The translations under genes were made by a program, and so were the position numbers. Below the pieces are notes generated by a model. It was not told the origin of the DNA, made no database searches, and saw only the letters and a list, made by a program, of their open reading frames with translations. Shown here piece by piece: positions 9,975-21,362 of a DNA stretch of 64,000 bases. The stretch comes from Argyresthia goedartella (taxonomy: Eukaryota; Arthropoda; Insecta; Lepidoptera; Argyresthiidae), in assembly GCA_949825045.1 (NCBI GenBank), contig OX463815.1, forward strand, positions 20,143,231 through 20,207,230. Reading direction: 5' to 3'. The stretch's first letter is position 1. Each line of letters begins with the position of its first letter.

Positions 9975-12470
9975 GGTTCTCCAGAGAAAGTAGTTACAAT
10001 AGTGATGAGACAATGCTTGGAACACATTAAAGCCATTAAAGCCATTAAAGTCATCGCCAGTCCTATACTTATTTCAATCAATAAGTAGCTTGCACTGGTA
10101 CCTGATATTTTTAATATCAGTAAATAAGTGCAGAGGAAAAAGTCATCGGTAGGAATTTAAATGTTTATTTTTTTTGGAGCGGATCCAAGTAAAACAGTGG
10201 TCGTTTTTAAAATATCCAGAGAATTTATAAAGTAAGTCTACTGGTTTTTTACTAGTTGAATGTTATTAATTTTATTTATATAGATGGGAATAGGTTCATA
10301 TTCATATGAATATTGCCTGAGAACCTTTTAGGTCATCGCTGACCTATCTATGGGCATCTTCTAATAAACTTGTACCCCACGATTTTGGGTGGTGAAAAAT
10401 GTTTTTGTTGTAAATTTTTGTTAAATGTTTAATTTTTGGATTAATGCAAAATTAATACGCATCTGAAATAAATAAATATTCATAAATATTTCCAAGTTAA
10501 GTTCAGTTTCTATTGAAGCGAGATCATGTTTACTTTTCTAACTAGTTGTTAATAAAAATTAATGGTTTTGCTTTAAAACTAAAGTTAGTGCGATTAGAAA
10601 TTACGTTTATGTACTGGATAGTCCTTGAGTTAGATTTCATCCAACAACTGGAGAGTCACACACTGAACGTCAGAAAATCGTTCGTAGGGTTCGTTTACAA
10701 TGTTGTAACCTAATGTGTATTTTATCGCCTCTTATTCCAGGTTATAAAATCGCATTTGGGATGACACTGGTTTTTGATAAATCATAAAGCTAACCTGTAA
10801 AAATGTTTATTGGTTTAAAATCTTTTACAGCACGTATTAATCTGTATAAAATAAATACAATATAAAAACTCTTCTTAAGTCTATGTTTTGCGTTCAAACG
10901 TATGTCTCATAAGTAGTAAAAATATGTATAATTAAGCTAAAAAACATCATTTTGTATGTTCAGCATGTTTTGAGTTTTTGTTCTAGTCACACAACTCATG
11001 TCATATATACCGTCTCCGATTCAAAAATCATTTTTAAATCCTGTATGTTATTAGTAAACTGAACGATTATTCGTTCGAAACATTTATCTATCCATCACAA
11101 CTTATTTTAAAACAAATTAAAGCAAAAAGCATTGAAATCTAATGATATAATGATCACATGCCCAAAGTAATATTTCGCTCCTCCAAAACAGCTCACAACT
11201 TTTTATTCACTAGTAATAATGTATGGCAAAAAAATGCTGCCCGTTTGTCAAGATGTCAAAAGTTTTACCAATAAGGATGGTTTCTCCCGGAATTAAAATA
11301 AACTGAATTGGACACTATACTGAACGTTCCGGTTTGTCACATTTTTGAGGACAACAATAAAAAGGTCTAATTGGAAGCCGCGGTATTAATTTATTGCTTT
11401 AATTAGATCTGCAATTATCTGTATATTATGTATAAGTAAAAATAACCACACATATTCATATGAAAAATGTAAATTTTTGAGTTTTCGTTTAAGTGAATTA
11501 GAAAGGGGACAGGCAAAATTGGACGATTTCTGGCATTGAAAATATAAACATCTTCTAAATATCTTTTTGTCATATCTAAGTCTTTATTAGTGAAAAACTT
11601 CTATTATTAATACTTATTGATCTGACAAGTTAAGTTTAACAACGTTATCGGTGGCTAATTAAAAAAATAACTGAACGAGGGACACCCCAAAATCCGGAGG
11701 TACTTTCAATTGCAAATTACAATCGCTTCAAACGATCTCGAAATAATCCCGTTTCGATTGGTAAAACGTACATTTGAAGTTGGCGAACATCCTTTAAAAC
11801 ATCAATTTGAAGTGGAATGTGATAGATTTCAGAGAAACGGTCCTAAAGAAACAAAAACAAACTGTCGACCACTTCGGTAATCGAACCCGCGACCCCGAAA
11901 ACGATCACAATGGACAAAACGTCTGACAGTTCCGATATTTTTAGCTTGGCTATCGTTAATAGCACATGCTGCAGTTAAATTACCAATTTGTTTCCCCGAA
12001 ACAGTGTTTTCCTAGCTATGTGAATTAACTGACTCGATTTTCCGCTCCCAAAAACCCGCAAAGACAAAATTACAAAACGAAATTATTGCCTGTTTAATAT
12101 GGGAATTCGGATAAAATCGTAACATGTCATAGGCAAGCGTAATTTTAGTTATTAATTAAGATTTAATGGGAGGCGTGTATGATTTACTGTTTGTTTATTC
12201 TGACCTACTTTCTGGTTGGCCCTTATAACCTAATACATGATTTATGACCACTTCATATATTTGGCCATAATCGGCACTTCAAGTGTGTCAACATGGAAAT
12301 TAATTACCAGTATACGTACCTATATAAAATAATTATTACGGCTGTTTTGTGTTAATCACGTACGAGGGATTTACTATCAGATGCTGGTGTTGTCAGCATG
12401 GGGCGCCCGCGTCGCGCAGGATAAATACGCGCGACACTAAAAGCGCACTTAGTCGGTGTGAATAGTGTGA
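9975..12470. other. Non-coding stretch, nothing firmly recognised
   Basis: AT-rich DNA without credible frames. A direct short duplication (AAAGCCATT three times) lies near 10028-10048. Around 11870-11900 the minus strand shows a tRNA B-box-like GGTTCGATTACC, but without a matching A box or SINE body, so no SINE is called. Confidence 0.5.
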
Positions 12471-12475
12471 CAATA

Positions 12476-12950
12476 GTAGTTTATGTGACTGCTACATAAT
12501 GTAGGACATTAAAACTCGAGAGTGGGTTTTTGAATGGGTTTATGAAACGAGCCGAAGGCGAATTTCATAATAATATCACGCGAGAGTTTTAATGCCTAAT
12601 TATGTACAGTTACATACACTAGTTTATCTACACACATATCATAAGCTCTCTTTGATGTGTTCAGGAACCGCATGGTCGACCGATATTGTGGCATTGATCA
12701 TAGCTCTGAAGTTGTTTAGCTTGTACAGTAGTACCAACTTCACAGACAAACTAGGGGCGGCACGCAGGTGGGCGTCGGCGTTCGAAATTTGAATGTCATA
12801 ATTTGACAAATTTTGGTACATTATGGTCGTAGTGTATCAATATTCAGATAAGAAATGAGTTTTTACCAAGAAGTCTATCATTATGCTGGTCGTAACGTGT
12901 GGTTTTTGGACGCAGTAAAGAGGGTTTATGGTACGTGTGTAGAAAAATAA
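12476..12950 (+). repeat. Dispersed repeat family P, copy 2 (longest)
   Basis: The most complete copy. It opens with a hairpin: CATTAAAACTCGAGAGTG near 12508 is answered by CGCGAGAGTTTTAATG near 12580-12595. Then come GTACAGTTACATACACTAG, CTACACACATATCATAA at about 12630, GTCGGCGTTCGAAATTTGAATG near 12774, and a closing GGGTTTATGGTACGTGTGTAG that is roughly the inverse of the 12630 segment. It encodes nothing; the 60-66 codon frames over it are chance. Confidence 0.65.
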
Positions 12951-12954
12951 TTAA

Positions 12955-15380
12955 TATTACATTAATATAATTTTATAATAATTAATAGCATCAATTAGAG
13001 TCACCAATAAGATTTTTCAATTTGCACGAATTTAATGAGGGATACAAAATGACGTCTGCCAAGGCTTGTACCGCGAATACGAGTCTGGCAGCTACGAACA
13101 ACTTTTCCTCGACATTATAAAAAGTTTTCGGATCATTACGAGGGGTTCGGGTAAAAACATAAATGTTATTCTAGCGCAAGCAACTCAACTTAGCCAAGTG
13201 GCGAGCGACTGCGACGAATAAACTTCAAGTGCGGCTTATTCGAGATATTCTGACCGAGATACTCGTCACAATGTTTATGGAGGCGGGCGACGCGCCGCGA
13301 CATCGGAGATTGCTCAGCTTCATGTGGAATCTTCTCGGCTCTTTAGCCTACAAGAAAATGTTTGGGTGTCTGGAACGAAAACGGATTTGGAAGTCGTAAA
13401 AGTCTGCGTGCGGTAGAATAAAGCGCTTGTGTTAACTGAAGCGAACAGTCTGCTTTTTATATCCCCCAAATAAAGCCGGTTGTACCACTGTAAAATATAA
13501 AGTTTTCGTCGGTAGTACGTTTTTAACCGTAAATTCCAAAGATAATAATTTATAAAACAACAATGTAGCACACGAAATTTATAATCGAAAGTTAAGTAGT
13601 ATTTTTTCTAAGCATTGACAACATTGTGTTGTGAAGCTGGTCTACACTGATTATAAACATATTCTCGTAAAACAGGCTAGTTCGGTGTGGACGCAGACTA
13701 TGTCATAAGGCAAAGTGACAGTTTTTTACAGAGAAATAAAAATACACTTTGGGTAGGAGCTTGCGTTGGTTGATATGTGCGCTGACAGTGACGTTTTACT
13801 GGATGAGCTTCGGCTGTAGCTTCTTTTACTATTAATAGTAAACATGTTTATTTGCTCCGAAGAGCAGGATAAACAAACGAACATAGGCGAATAACCAAGG
13901 GCGGGCGCGTACGAGTGTTTTTTTTCGCCGTGCTACGACGAAATACCCGATGAAGAATCTGACGAAACTGTCACCCCGCCCCACCCCTTTAGGTTTGCAT
14001 AGTTGCGCGCGCACGGGTTACAAAATTGTCACTCTCTGAGTCATATACCCATTTACTTTCAGACCATCAACCTTCGACTTAAAAAAGCATCAAAAATTCA
14101 TCTTTATTAGAGAAGAACTTTCGCGTAAAATATTTAAACAATATATTATTTCTATAAATTAAATACCTCACTACGCGGCAACAGAGCGACGCGACCCGAC
14201 GCGACTGTTTTGCCTAGTTGCCCAACTTTGTCGCGTAGGGTTGTATCGTGTCGTTCCGCTGTCGGATAGTGCGGTTTGTTTCATACTTTAGCCTTGAACG
14301 AATATATTGTCGTACTATGTCGCGTATAGGTCCTATAAGCATTATTTTCAACTAAATGAAAATTCGCTGGAAGACGAAATAAGTTTTCTATATGAAATAA
14401 ATAAGCACAAATAATTGATAAAATATGAAAAATGTGTGCCTTTAATTTAATTTTTAAATTTAATATCAAACGTGTTAGTTAATAAATAATATTACTTGTC
14501 AACTCACGGAGCAACCGGGCTCTGCGGGGCGGTGCGGTCAGTCTGCTTCGAGGCGTTGCGATGGGTATTTGTTTTCTTTGTCTAATGCTCACTCGGGTGG
14601 CTGAGAAGTGGGAGGGAGAGAGAGTAAACTAAATAAAAAAAAAATCGTAAACGACGCATTCCTCTCCGACCTGATTAACACACTCCACATGTCCAGAAAA
14701 AGCAGAGCGACAATGTACAAGAGAGACGTCTTTGTAAATAAAGTTCAGTTCAATATTGACTATTACGATTTTCAGAACGTACTACTAACGCTATATGTAG
14801 CCAAGTAAACACATTCCGAGCGCCTTTACAAATCTACGCTTTTTGCTAATAAATAAAATGTATATCGATATTTTTCTGTGGAGTTAGCTGTCGGTACAAA
14901 ATATAACGTTGATTTCTAAGTTCCGCTCTCATGAAGCATGTCATGTTATCTTTGCACCAACCTAGTATATAACATTCCATTGCATTGGCTGCCAATCCAA
15001 AGAGGGTGTACCCAGTATATATTTGCCCTTTTATTTTTTTCTCATGAGTAAGGTGAGTTTTGAAGCCACAGCCGTCTTTTTCAAACCCGTGTCGAAATAT
15101 TTCGCTTTAGATTTATCAAGTAATGGTTTCAGAAGCTAATCGACAAGAACTGTCTGACTGGCTTTACACCGCAGAACGAGACAAGATCGTCAAACTCAGC
15201 GGAATATTGTAACGGTACACGTTTCACGTTCGTTCATTTTGATGACAGGGTTTGCGCATACCTCGTCTCCAAAAAGTTTTGTCACTTTCACCTTTGTGCG
15301 CCAACTCCGCTTTCGAGACGTGACATGACAGTGACAGAAACTTTTTATCACGGTGAAGCTCTTGATGGATTTGATTGGTG
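12955..15380. other. Non-coding stretch, nothing recognised
   Basis: Includes GC-richer patches around 14170-14280 and 14500-14600. Short frames at 13320-13571, 13832-14014, 14281-14469 and 14608-14808 have no family resemblance, splice context or conserved motif that I can see. Confidence 0.5.
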
Positions 15381-15384
15381 TATA

Positions 15385-15691
15385 TGTCACCGTAACATAG
15401 TCAAAACAGATATCTACAGATAGTTAACCAGACCGACAGGTTTCAGAATTTACGTTTATTTTGTTCTTACATGTCAACCTAATACGAAGACTATTCGGGG
15501 GCTTCACTGCGCTCGCCCCCTCTAGTCTTCACTTAAGCTACCGCTGTGTTTGCCTTGTTATTTCGTTTACAATTCAAGTTTAAACCAGTTTACTATTTAA
15601 CTACAGTTTACTATCTATCGATAGTTGAGAAAGTAACGAGAAAAAAAACGTTAGTTTATCAACTAACGGTTTTGACAATCACACAGTGACA
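15385..15691 (+). mobile_element. MITE-A, copy 1
   Basis: A 307-bp element with TGTCACCGTAACATAGTCAAAAC at the left and the inverse of TGTCACTGTGTGATTGTCAAAAC at the right, flanked on both sides by TATA. The interior contains an imperfect internal hairpin around GAAGACTATTCGGGGGC / GCCCCCTCTAGTCTTC, then TACCGCTGTGTTTGCC and the CGTTAGTTTATCAACTAACG palindrome. Other copies lie at 38000-38302, 52892-53215 and 61992-64000. It is non-coding. Confidence 0.8.
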
Positions 15692-15694
15692 TAT

Positions 15695-16505
15695 ACTTCA
15701 CATATCGTTGATGCTAAGAATCCATAATTTCCAATGATAATATGCTAAACTGTTATTTGGTTGATAACAGGGTGTAGAAATATTCCACTTCCCTGCAATA
15801 GCATATTTTGACGCAAGCCAGTCTAAAGTCGAGCCGGAGGCAAGAGGGGAAAATCGTGAAAATTTATGAAAAAGAGGGTCGCCTGCGAATCGAGACAACC
15901 TTCAGTTTATTGACCTCCATATTTATATGCAATAGAAAAACGCCTATGTTGGTTTTGAATTGACAATGAACACAAGTGGAGAGATGAGCAAATGGAAAAG
16001 GTAAATATTGGGGTAGCTCCAATAAAACAAACGCCGAAGATTGGTGTTGAGTCAATATTTCGCGCAATCATCTCAATGTAAACAAGGGGCACGTAATTTC
16101 CATAAGATGAAAGCGGCTTCCACAAAATCATAAAACGCTCTAGGTTAGCTTTCCGCTCCTGATGTCTGGCTCAGGCATTCTCAGGGCCACGCAAATGGGG
16201 ATCATAATACTTTGGGAAAAGGAATGATCCGCCAACAACAAATGTGATTTACTTTGATGGAAGCAACGTTTAATCAAACATCCGGGCAGCGGCCTGGCGA
16301 CGAGGCCCTATTACTTTGAATGTCATAAGGCCGTATTTAAAACTGCCAACCGAACGTACGTTCATGCTGGAAAATGCTGGCGCCAGTAATACTATTTCTG
16401 AAAATAAAGCGTTATGCCAGTGAGCTACGGCTTCTTTTCACCCGACTGCACCAAAATTATTGGATAAATAGGTAACTATGTTTTCCGCAAGCCAGGACTA
16501 AGCCG
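15695..16505. other. Non-coding stretch
   Basis: No gene, RNA or repeat hallmark was recognised. Overlapping 66-74 codon minus-strand frames at 15698-16131 lack any family signature. Confidence 0.5.
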
Positions 16506-16509
16506 CATA

Positions 16510-17998
16510 TTCCATTCTGTCATACCAGTAGTCCGATTATCGAGCTGGTTGGACATTTTTTCCAAACTGTTATACCGATTCCCATGATTTGACTACTTGC
16601 ACTTTTTTTTTCATACTATTGACTTACTTCAAGGATCGAACTGTTTGGATAATTTCCTTCCAAATTGTTAGATGTTCTCTGAGGATGGAACTGTTTGGAT
16701 CATTTCCTTCCAAATTATTAGACTAGAACCTGATAGCTTCTCTATTCTAAAGGCAGCTACACAGAAAAATAAAAAATATAGAAAGCTAAATAGTTTATTC
16801 ACATAACATGGCTTCACCCCTTTTACATTTAAAAATACCAGCAATGCAACCCAAATGTAACCCTGGATATTATTTAGAACGCATTTAGGAATGAAGAAGG
16901 AAAAATACACAATTATTACAAATGATTTACAGATGTTGCCACATTATATTCAGTTTTGAGAAAGTATTTTAAAATAGAACCAGAGAGGGTATCCTGAGAG
17001 ATGAATATGATGGCATCTTTGAAGGACATTATTTAGAAATATTTCAATTAACTTCAATGTTTCAACGCAATATTTCTGAAGAATGACCTACAGAGATACC
17101 ATCGTCTTTTGTTAACATCATTCGCACATTTTGAATATGCTTATCTCTTTGAATACTCTCTCTCGTTCTATTTTTGAATGGAGGGATATTATTTTCCACC
17201 TGCAGAACCAGAATATAATGCCGCATCATCTGTAAATACTTTTGATATTTGTAGTGGCCTTCTTCCTTCTGCATTAATTATTTATTTTTACGTGCCATCC
17301 CTATACAAAGTTATTATGCGGTGTTGATCGCCAAAAACTTACCAAGGATTTATAAACTTATCTTTTTTTTCAGTTACGATACCAGACCACCCATGTTTTT
17401 TTCCATTTATATCTGCAAATTTTATGATATGCTTCCATCCCAATTCAATTTTGCCCCTGGGAAGTAACGGTAAAACAGCACACAAGGCAATAATCCGTCG
17501 GGTTATGGAATTTTTCGTAAGTTTTATTTCTTAAATACTTTTTCTAAAATATATCATGCAACTAGGTAAAATGAAAATTATTTTTGTTGTGAAAAGGTCA
17601 CGTCAAATCTAACTAGTGAGAAATTAATTATGCTTCATAATCATGATTATTTTTAAGTGTTTTTCTAAATCATTGCATGCAAGATTGATATTAATAGGTG
17701 AAATAATACTAGTTATTATCTGTGCGTGTGTGTGTGTGTGTGTGTGTAGCTAGGCTAGCTAGGTAACTACTATTATTTTAAGAAGTTTCGTAGCGAAATC
17801 ATGAAGAAAAGAGAAGCTACGAAGTTCTAGTCTGACAATTCGGAAGGAAATTATCCAAACAGTTCGATCCTCGAAGTCAGCCTAACAATTTGAAAAAAAA
17901 AAAAACCAAACAGTTAGATCATGGAAGTCAGTTTAACAGTTTAGAAAAAAAATGTCCAAACAGTTCGATGATCGGACTACTGGTATGACAGTATGGAA
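16510..17998 (-). mobile_element. DNA transposon with long, unit-built inverted ends (MULE-like?)
   Basis: The outer ends are TTCCATTCTGTCATACCAG at 16510 and its near-perfect inverse ending at 17998. The inverted ends run to about 16755 and 17806. They consist of roughly 50-bp units, each with a variant of GATCGAACTGTTTGGA and a following CAAATTGTTA: four units on the left, three on the right. The interior holds fragments of a minus-strand protein. Long ends with internal repeats recall Foldback and MULE elements. No matching target duplication was found, so the class is inferred. Confidence 0.65.
17062..17540 (-). pseudogene. Decayed transposase remnant, possibly MULE-type
   Basis: Two minus-strand open pieces lie inside the element with long inverted ends. 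The first (about 17385-17535) reads SITRRIIALCAVLPLLPRGK and then a Lys-rich stretch ending INPW. It closes at GGTAAGT, which looks like a splice donor. The second (17274-17062) starts MQKEEGHYKYQKYLQ and includes RTRESIQRDKHIQNVRMM. Their order and flavour resemble the C-terminal half of MULE (Mutator-like) transposases, where an 'ALAFVP'-like segment precedes a Glu/Lys-rich tail. The match is weak and no catalytic DDE residues are visible in what remains. Other transposase families are possible. Confidence 0.3.
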
Positions 17999-17999
17999 T

Positions 18000-19626
18000 A
18001 AAGGGACTACGGGGTTCGCTGGTACACGAAATTCATCAATACAATGATTACTCTAGTCTAGTATTATGAGATTCGCTACTGTGTAAGTATATATAAAGTG
18101 CACAAACACAAATTAAACAAATAAAATTATACAAAAACATTCGCCCACTCCTTATTTTTTTATATGCATTTTAATATTGTTTTTGTTTACTATGTACCTA
18201 CTGCAAATATATATATATATATATATATCTACGAGAGGGAAGGGTTTGTCGGGTGCTAATTCATAATGAAACACAGCTGGTACTCCCTGTATCAACTAGT
18301 CACTAAAAAGTGTTAACTGGAGGAGGTATCTCAAATTACGCTTTGTTTGAGAATAAAACCCCTATTTAGGACTTATTTAGTAATTGTAGTTTATTACAAA
18401 CTTTTTTACCCAAAATAAATACCTATATTTTAATACGTAATACGTATTTTAATAACATTAGTATTCAAGTTATACCAAAAATTTCTAACTAAAACAGTTT
18501 CAGCGTGTTTTTTTTAATCGGTCTGTAGAGCGTTAAATCCCGAGAAACCTCGTTAGGTTTCTCGAGATTATATTAAAAATAAACATAGCACCTTCGGAAA
18601 TATTGTTTACCGATTTTTGAGGAAATAATCTTTTACTAGGTAGGTACTAGTTGGTACACAGTGAAATAAAACATAAATAAAAATGCACATAAAATAATTG
18701 TCGATAAAATGTAATCCTCTTTAGCCCTTTTAGCTATAATATAATATACCTATAGCAATAGAAGTTGCAAATACGATTATGGTTGCTACCTTACATGCAC
18801 GCATTCATCGGTCTTAGATTTTATTTTTTGAACAAAACAAACCTTTGTATTTTCTCCAGTTTTCGTTCAAGTCTTTCGTAGCAGCGAATAATGTTTAAGT
18901 GGAGTCCATAAAAGCCGTGTCCTATAACGATTTACAGGATTACAAAGGGATGTGGGAGGAGGGATCCTCCCCAGGGAGCGTGGGGGTTGCTCCTAACGCC
19001 ATGATAACATCTAGATTGATCCTCCTCATACGTGACGGGACGATTCGCCAGTTTCAGCGGGTACGTACAATGGCCTTATAGGACTTCTTGTAGAGAGTTG
19101 AGGGAATGCCTTTTTGTTTCTTAAAAGAAGCGAGGCTGTTCTAATATATCTTTTTTAAATAGTTATTTAAATGTATTGTTTTCAATCATTGAATAAGCCT
19201 ATATTAACGTCTTATATATATGTTGTTTACACCGATTTTGGACAAAACCACATTTTATATCATGCGAAGCTTACGTATAGCAAGTCATTAAGCCCTTGGC
19301 TTTAGCCGGGTCGCAATGTTTTGCTGAATTTAATTATACCCCGTTGGTTCATAATGTGATTTTCATTTCTCATTGTTCTTTTTATTATGTCTGTAAAGTC
19401 CAATTTCGTCAAATAGGCGTCATAGCCAAGATCCGCGGGCCGGGGTCGGCGACGCGCCGAAATTATTTGAAAATCTAACTTATTCGAAAATCTAGATAGC
19501 CACGGCAAGCCGAACGACTCAGATTTCAGAAAAAAAAACAAAAGTCGCGAGTGTTTCAAGACGCAGCAATATGTCTAAGTGCTTAGTAACATTGCAAAGT
19601 ATCTTTAAAAATAGAAGATAACGTTA
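18000..19626. other. Non-coding stretch with AT microsatellite
   Basis: Contains an (AT)n run at 18206-18228 and a 9-bp hairpin (CGAGAAACC / GGTTTCTCG) near 18541-18564. A GT microsatellite lies just before it, inside the preceding element, at 17721-17748. The 60-codon frame at 18899-19081 is unsupported. Confidence 0.55.
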
Positions 19627-19800
19627 TATTAAACCACTTGACCGTAATTCGAAGCATAAACAATTGAGATAGGCATATCTCTTTTCCTTTTCCTTTTCTC
19701 TAGATATTCGTGTATATAGCTCTGTCTCGCTCGCACATGACATCACCAGGGGAGGGGTAGCTCGGCCGATCGGGCGCGCGACCCGTCTTGCTCATTGGCG
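19627..19800 (+). repeat. DIRS left inverted terminal repeat
   Basis: About 150 bp from CGAAGCATAAACAATTGAG to TCTTGCTCATTGG match the inverse of 24634-24800, with about one mismatch in the TTTTCC-rich tract. The first bases, TATTAAACCACTTGACC, are reproduced inversely in the internal complementary region. Confidence 0.88.
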
Positions 19801-20023
19801 TTCTTTTCCTTGCCGGGTACGGTCGTTACGGCTTCAGGTGAGTCAATATTTAACAATATTTTCAAATGACACCGTTAATATTTTCCCTTTTTGAAGATTA
19901 TCGAACAATCTTCACTGTTATATAGATATTCTTTATTCAACTATCCACATTTAGTGGTAGAAGTCAAAAGTTTAACGGTTTTCCGTTCGTGTACAATTAT
20001 TTTTTATAAATTTTTAGATAAGT

Positions 20024-20446
20024 ATGGAAAACGAAAGCTCGTTAGTTTCGCAAGAGGAGCCAGTGGCGGGCCCTTCCAATTCTGCTAGCAGGAATAAAAA
20101 GCACAGCAGCAGTAGTAGCTCTGATACTAGTAGCTCCAGCTCTTCGACGAGTTCCTCCGATGCAAGGTCGAAACGTAAACGCGCAGGTCGACGCCGCCAT
20201 AACAAAAAAAGGGGGGGAAAAAGTAAGCGCCGCCGTACTGAGCGTAAAAGGAGAAATAGTCAATTACTGTCAAATAACTCAGATGATGCAATTTCCCTCT
20301 ATGCAGATGAAGATTTCGAACAATCGGAAGAACATGGTATAAGTTTTTCACACGAACTGAATGTTGAGACAAAGCTCAAGGAACCGGCTGTTCCAAAAAC
20401 GAGCGAACGGTTCTTCGAGATTTTGAAAGACATGACAGTTTCTTAA
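20024..20446 (+). pseudogene. DIRS gag-like protein, N-terminal part
   Basis: Starts at the ATG at 20024, about 220 bp inside the left terminal repeat. The first 140 residues hold a Ser-rich tract (about 27-47), then a strongly basic run rich in Arg and Lys (about 48-77) that looks like a nuclear-localisation or nucleic-acid-binding region, then an acidic stretch (about 87-105). A stop after DMTVS ends the frame at 20446, but the downstream sequence stays coding in a neighbouring frame (from about 20440 onward), so this is best read as a one-base frameshift in one longer gag. DIRS ORF1 proteins package the RNA; sequence conservation is low, so the call rests mainly on position. Confidence 0.7.
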
Positions 20447-20447
20447 C

Positions 20448-21362
20448 AAGTCAGACTGGTGTGAAGTACGTTACGCGGAAACACAAAAACTGTATAATTA
20501 TACCCCCGGTTTTGTCGAACTCGAGACAAATGAGGAAGTTACGGCTTATGACAATCTCAAACACCTTGCTTACACGGAGAGAGCCTATGCCTCGTTGACC
20601 TATGGCATTTTAAAACAGAAAGAGGCCCTGCAGAACGAACTTTGTGGTTTCATGACTTGGATTGGGGATTCTGCGGTCAAAGAACAAGGCATTCTTAATA
20701 TCGAGGTCATTAACCAAAAGCTTAATGATATTTTTATATCCAGTGAGTTCAGTAAGGTCTCGGCAGACCTTTTGCAAATGATTTGTGGCCACAGAGCTGA
20801 AACCATACAAATGCGAAGGGATGGCATAACTAATGCAATTCGTGATCCGTTAGTTAAAGCGTCCATACGAAAGATACCCCCAACAGAGGTAAGCTTATTT
20901 AACTCGGAGCAGCTGGTTACTGCGCTTGAAAAAGCAGGTGGTATCAAGAACACCTTTTGGCCTGCATCTGGACCAAAAAGTGGCTCAACTTCGCAAGTTG
21001 GAAAATGGCCAATACGCCCCTCGCAGGGGCAACTTTCTACTGTTCATGTACCCTCGCAGGGACAATATTTAGCACGAATGGCACCCTCGCAGGGTAGCAA
21101 TTGTAATATGTGTATGCCTTCGCAAGGCTACGGTTCCCAAACTTGGAATGCTCCCTCGCAGGGCAGCAACTTACATAACCATTGCCCTCCGCAAGGGCGT
21201 GCGCCCCCACACTTCTATCATCAACGAGGTAGTGGTACAGTAAATAGAGGTTCCTTTTGCACCCGCGGGGCAAACCAGAACCAAAGGAGTTGGCGTGGCG
21301 GTTACAAGCGAGGGTCATCACCCTCGGGCTATAATACCGCTGCCAAGAAACGTAAGTATTGA
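20448..21362 (+). pseudogene. DIRS gag-like protein, C-terminal part with PSQG repeats
   Basis: Continuation of gag in the shifted frame. A plain reading from an internal start gives 255 residues from 20595 (a TTG codon, not a true start), but the frame is open from about 20448. The middle part is helical-looking and anonymous (AYTERAYASLTYGILKQKEA..., SSEFSKVSADLL). From about 21005 to 21200 it carries seven copies of P-S/P-Q-G spaced 10-14 residues apart, encoded by near-identical CCCTCGCAGGG units. The tail is Gly/Arg-rich (RGGYKRG) and ends AKKRKY, again basic. It overlaps the start of the RT frame by about 68 bases, the usual DIRS arrangement. Confidence 0.7.

Noticed and set aside
11860..11940. 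Minus-strand tRNA-derived SINE head
   Set aside because: Only a B-box-like GGTTCGATTACC is present; no A box at the right distance and no shared SINE body.
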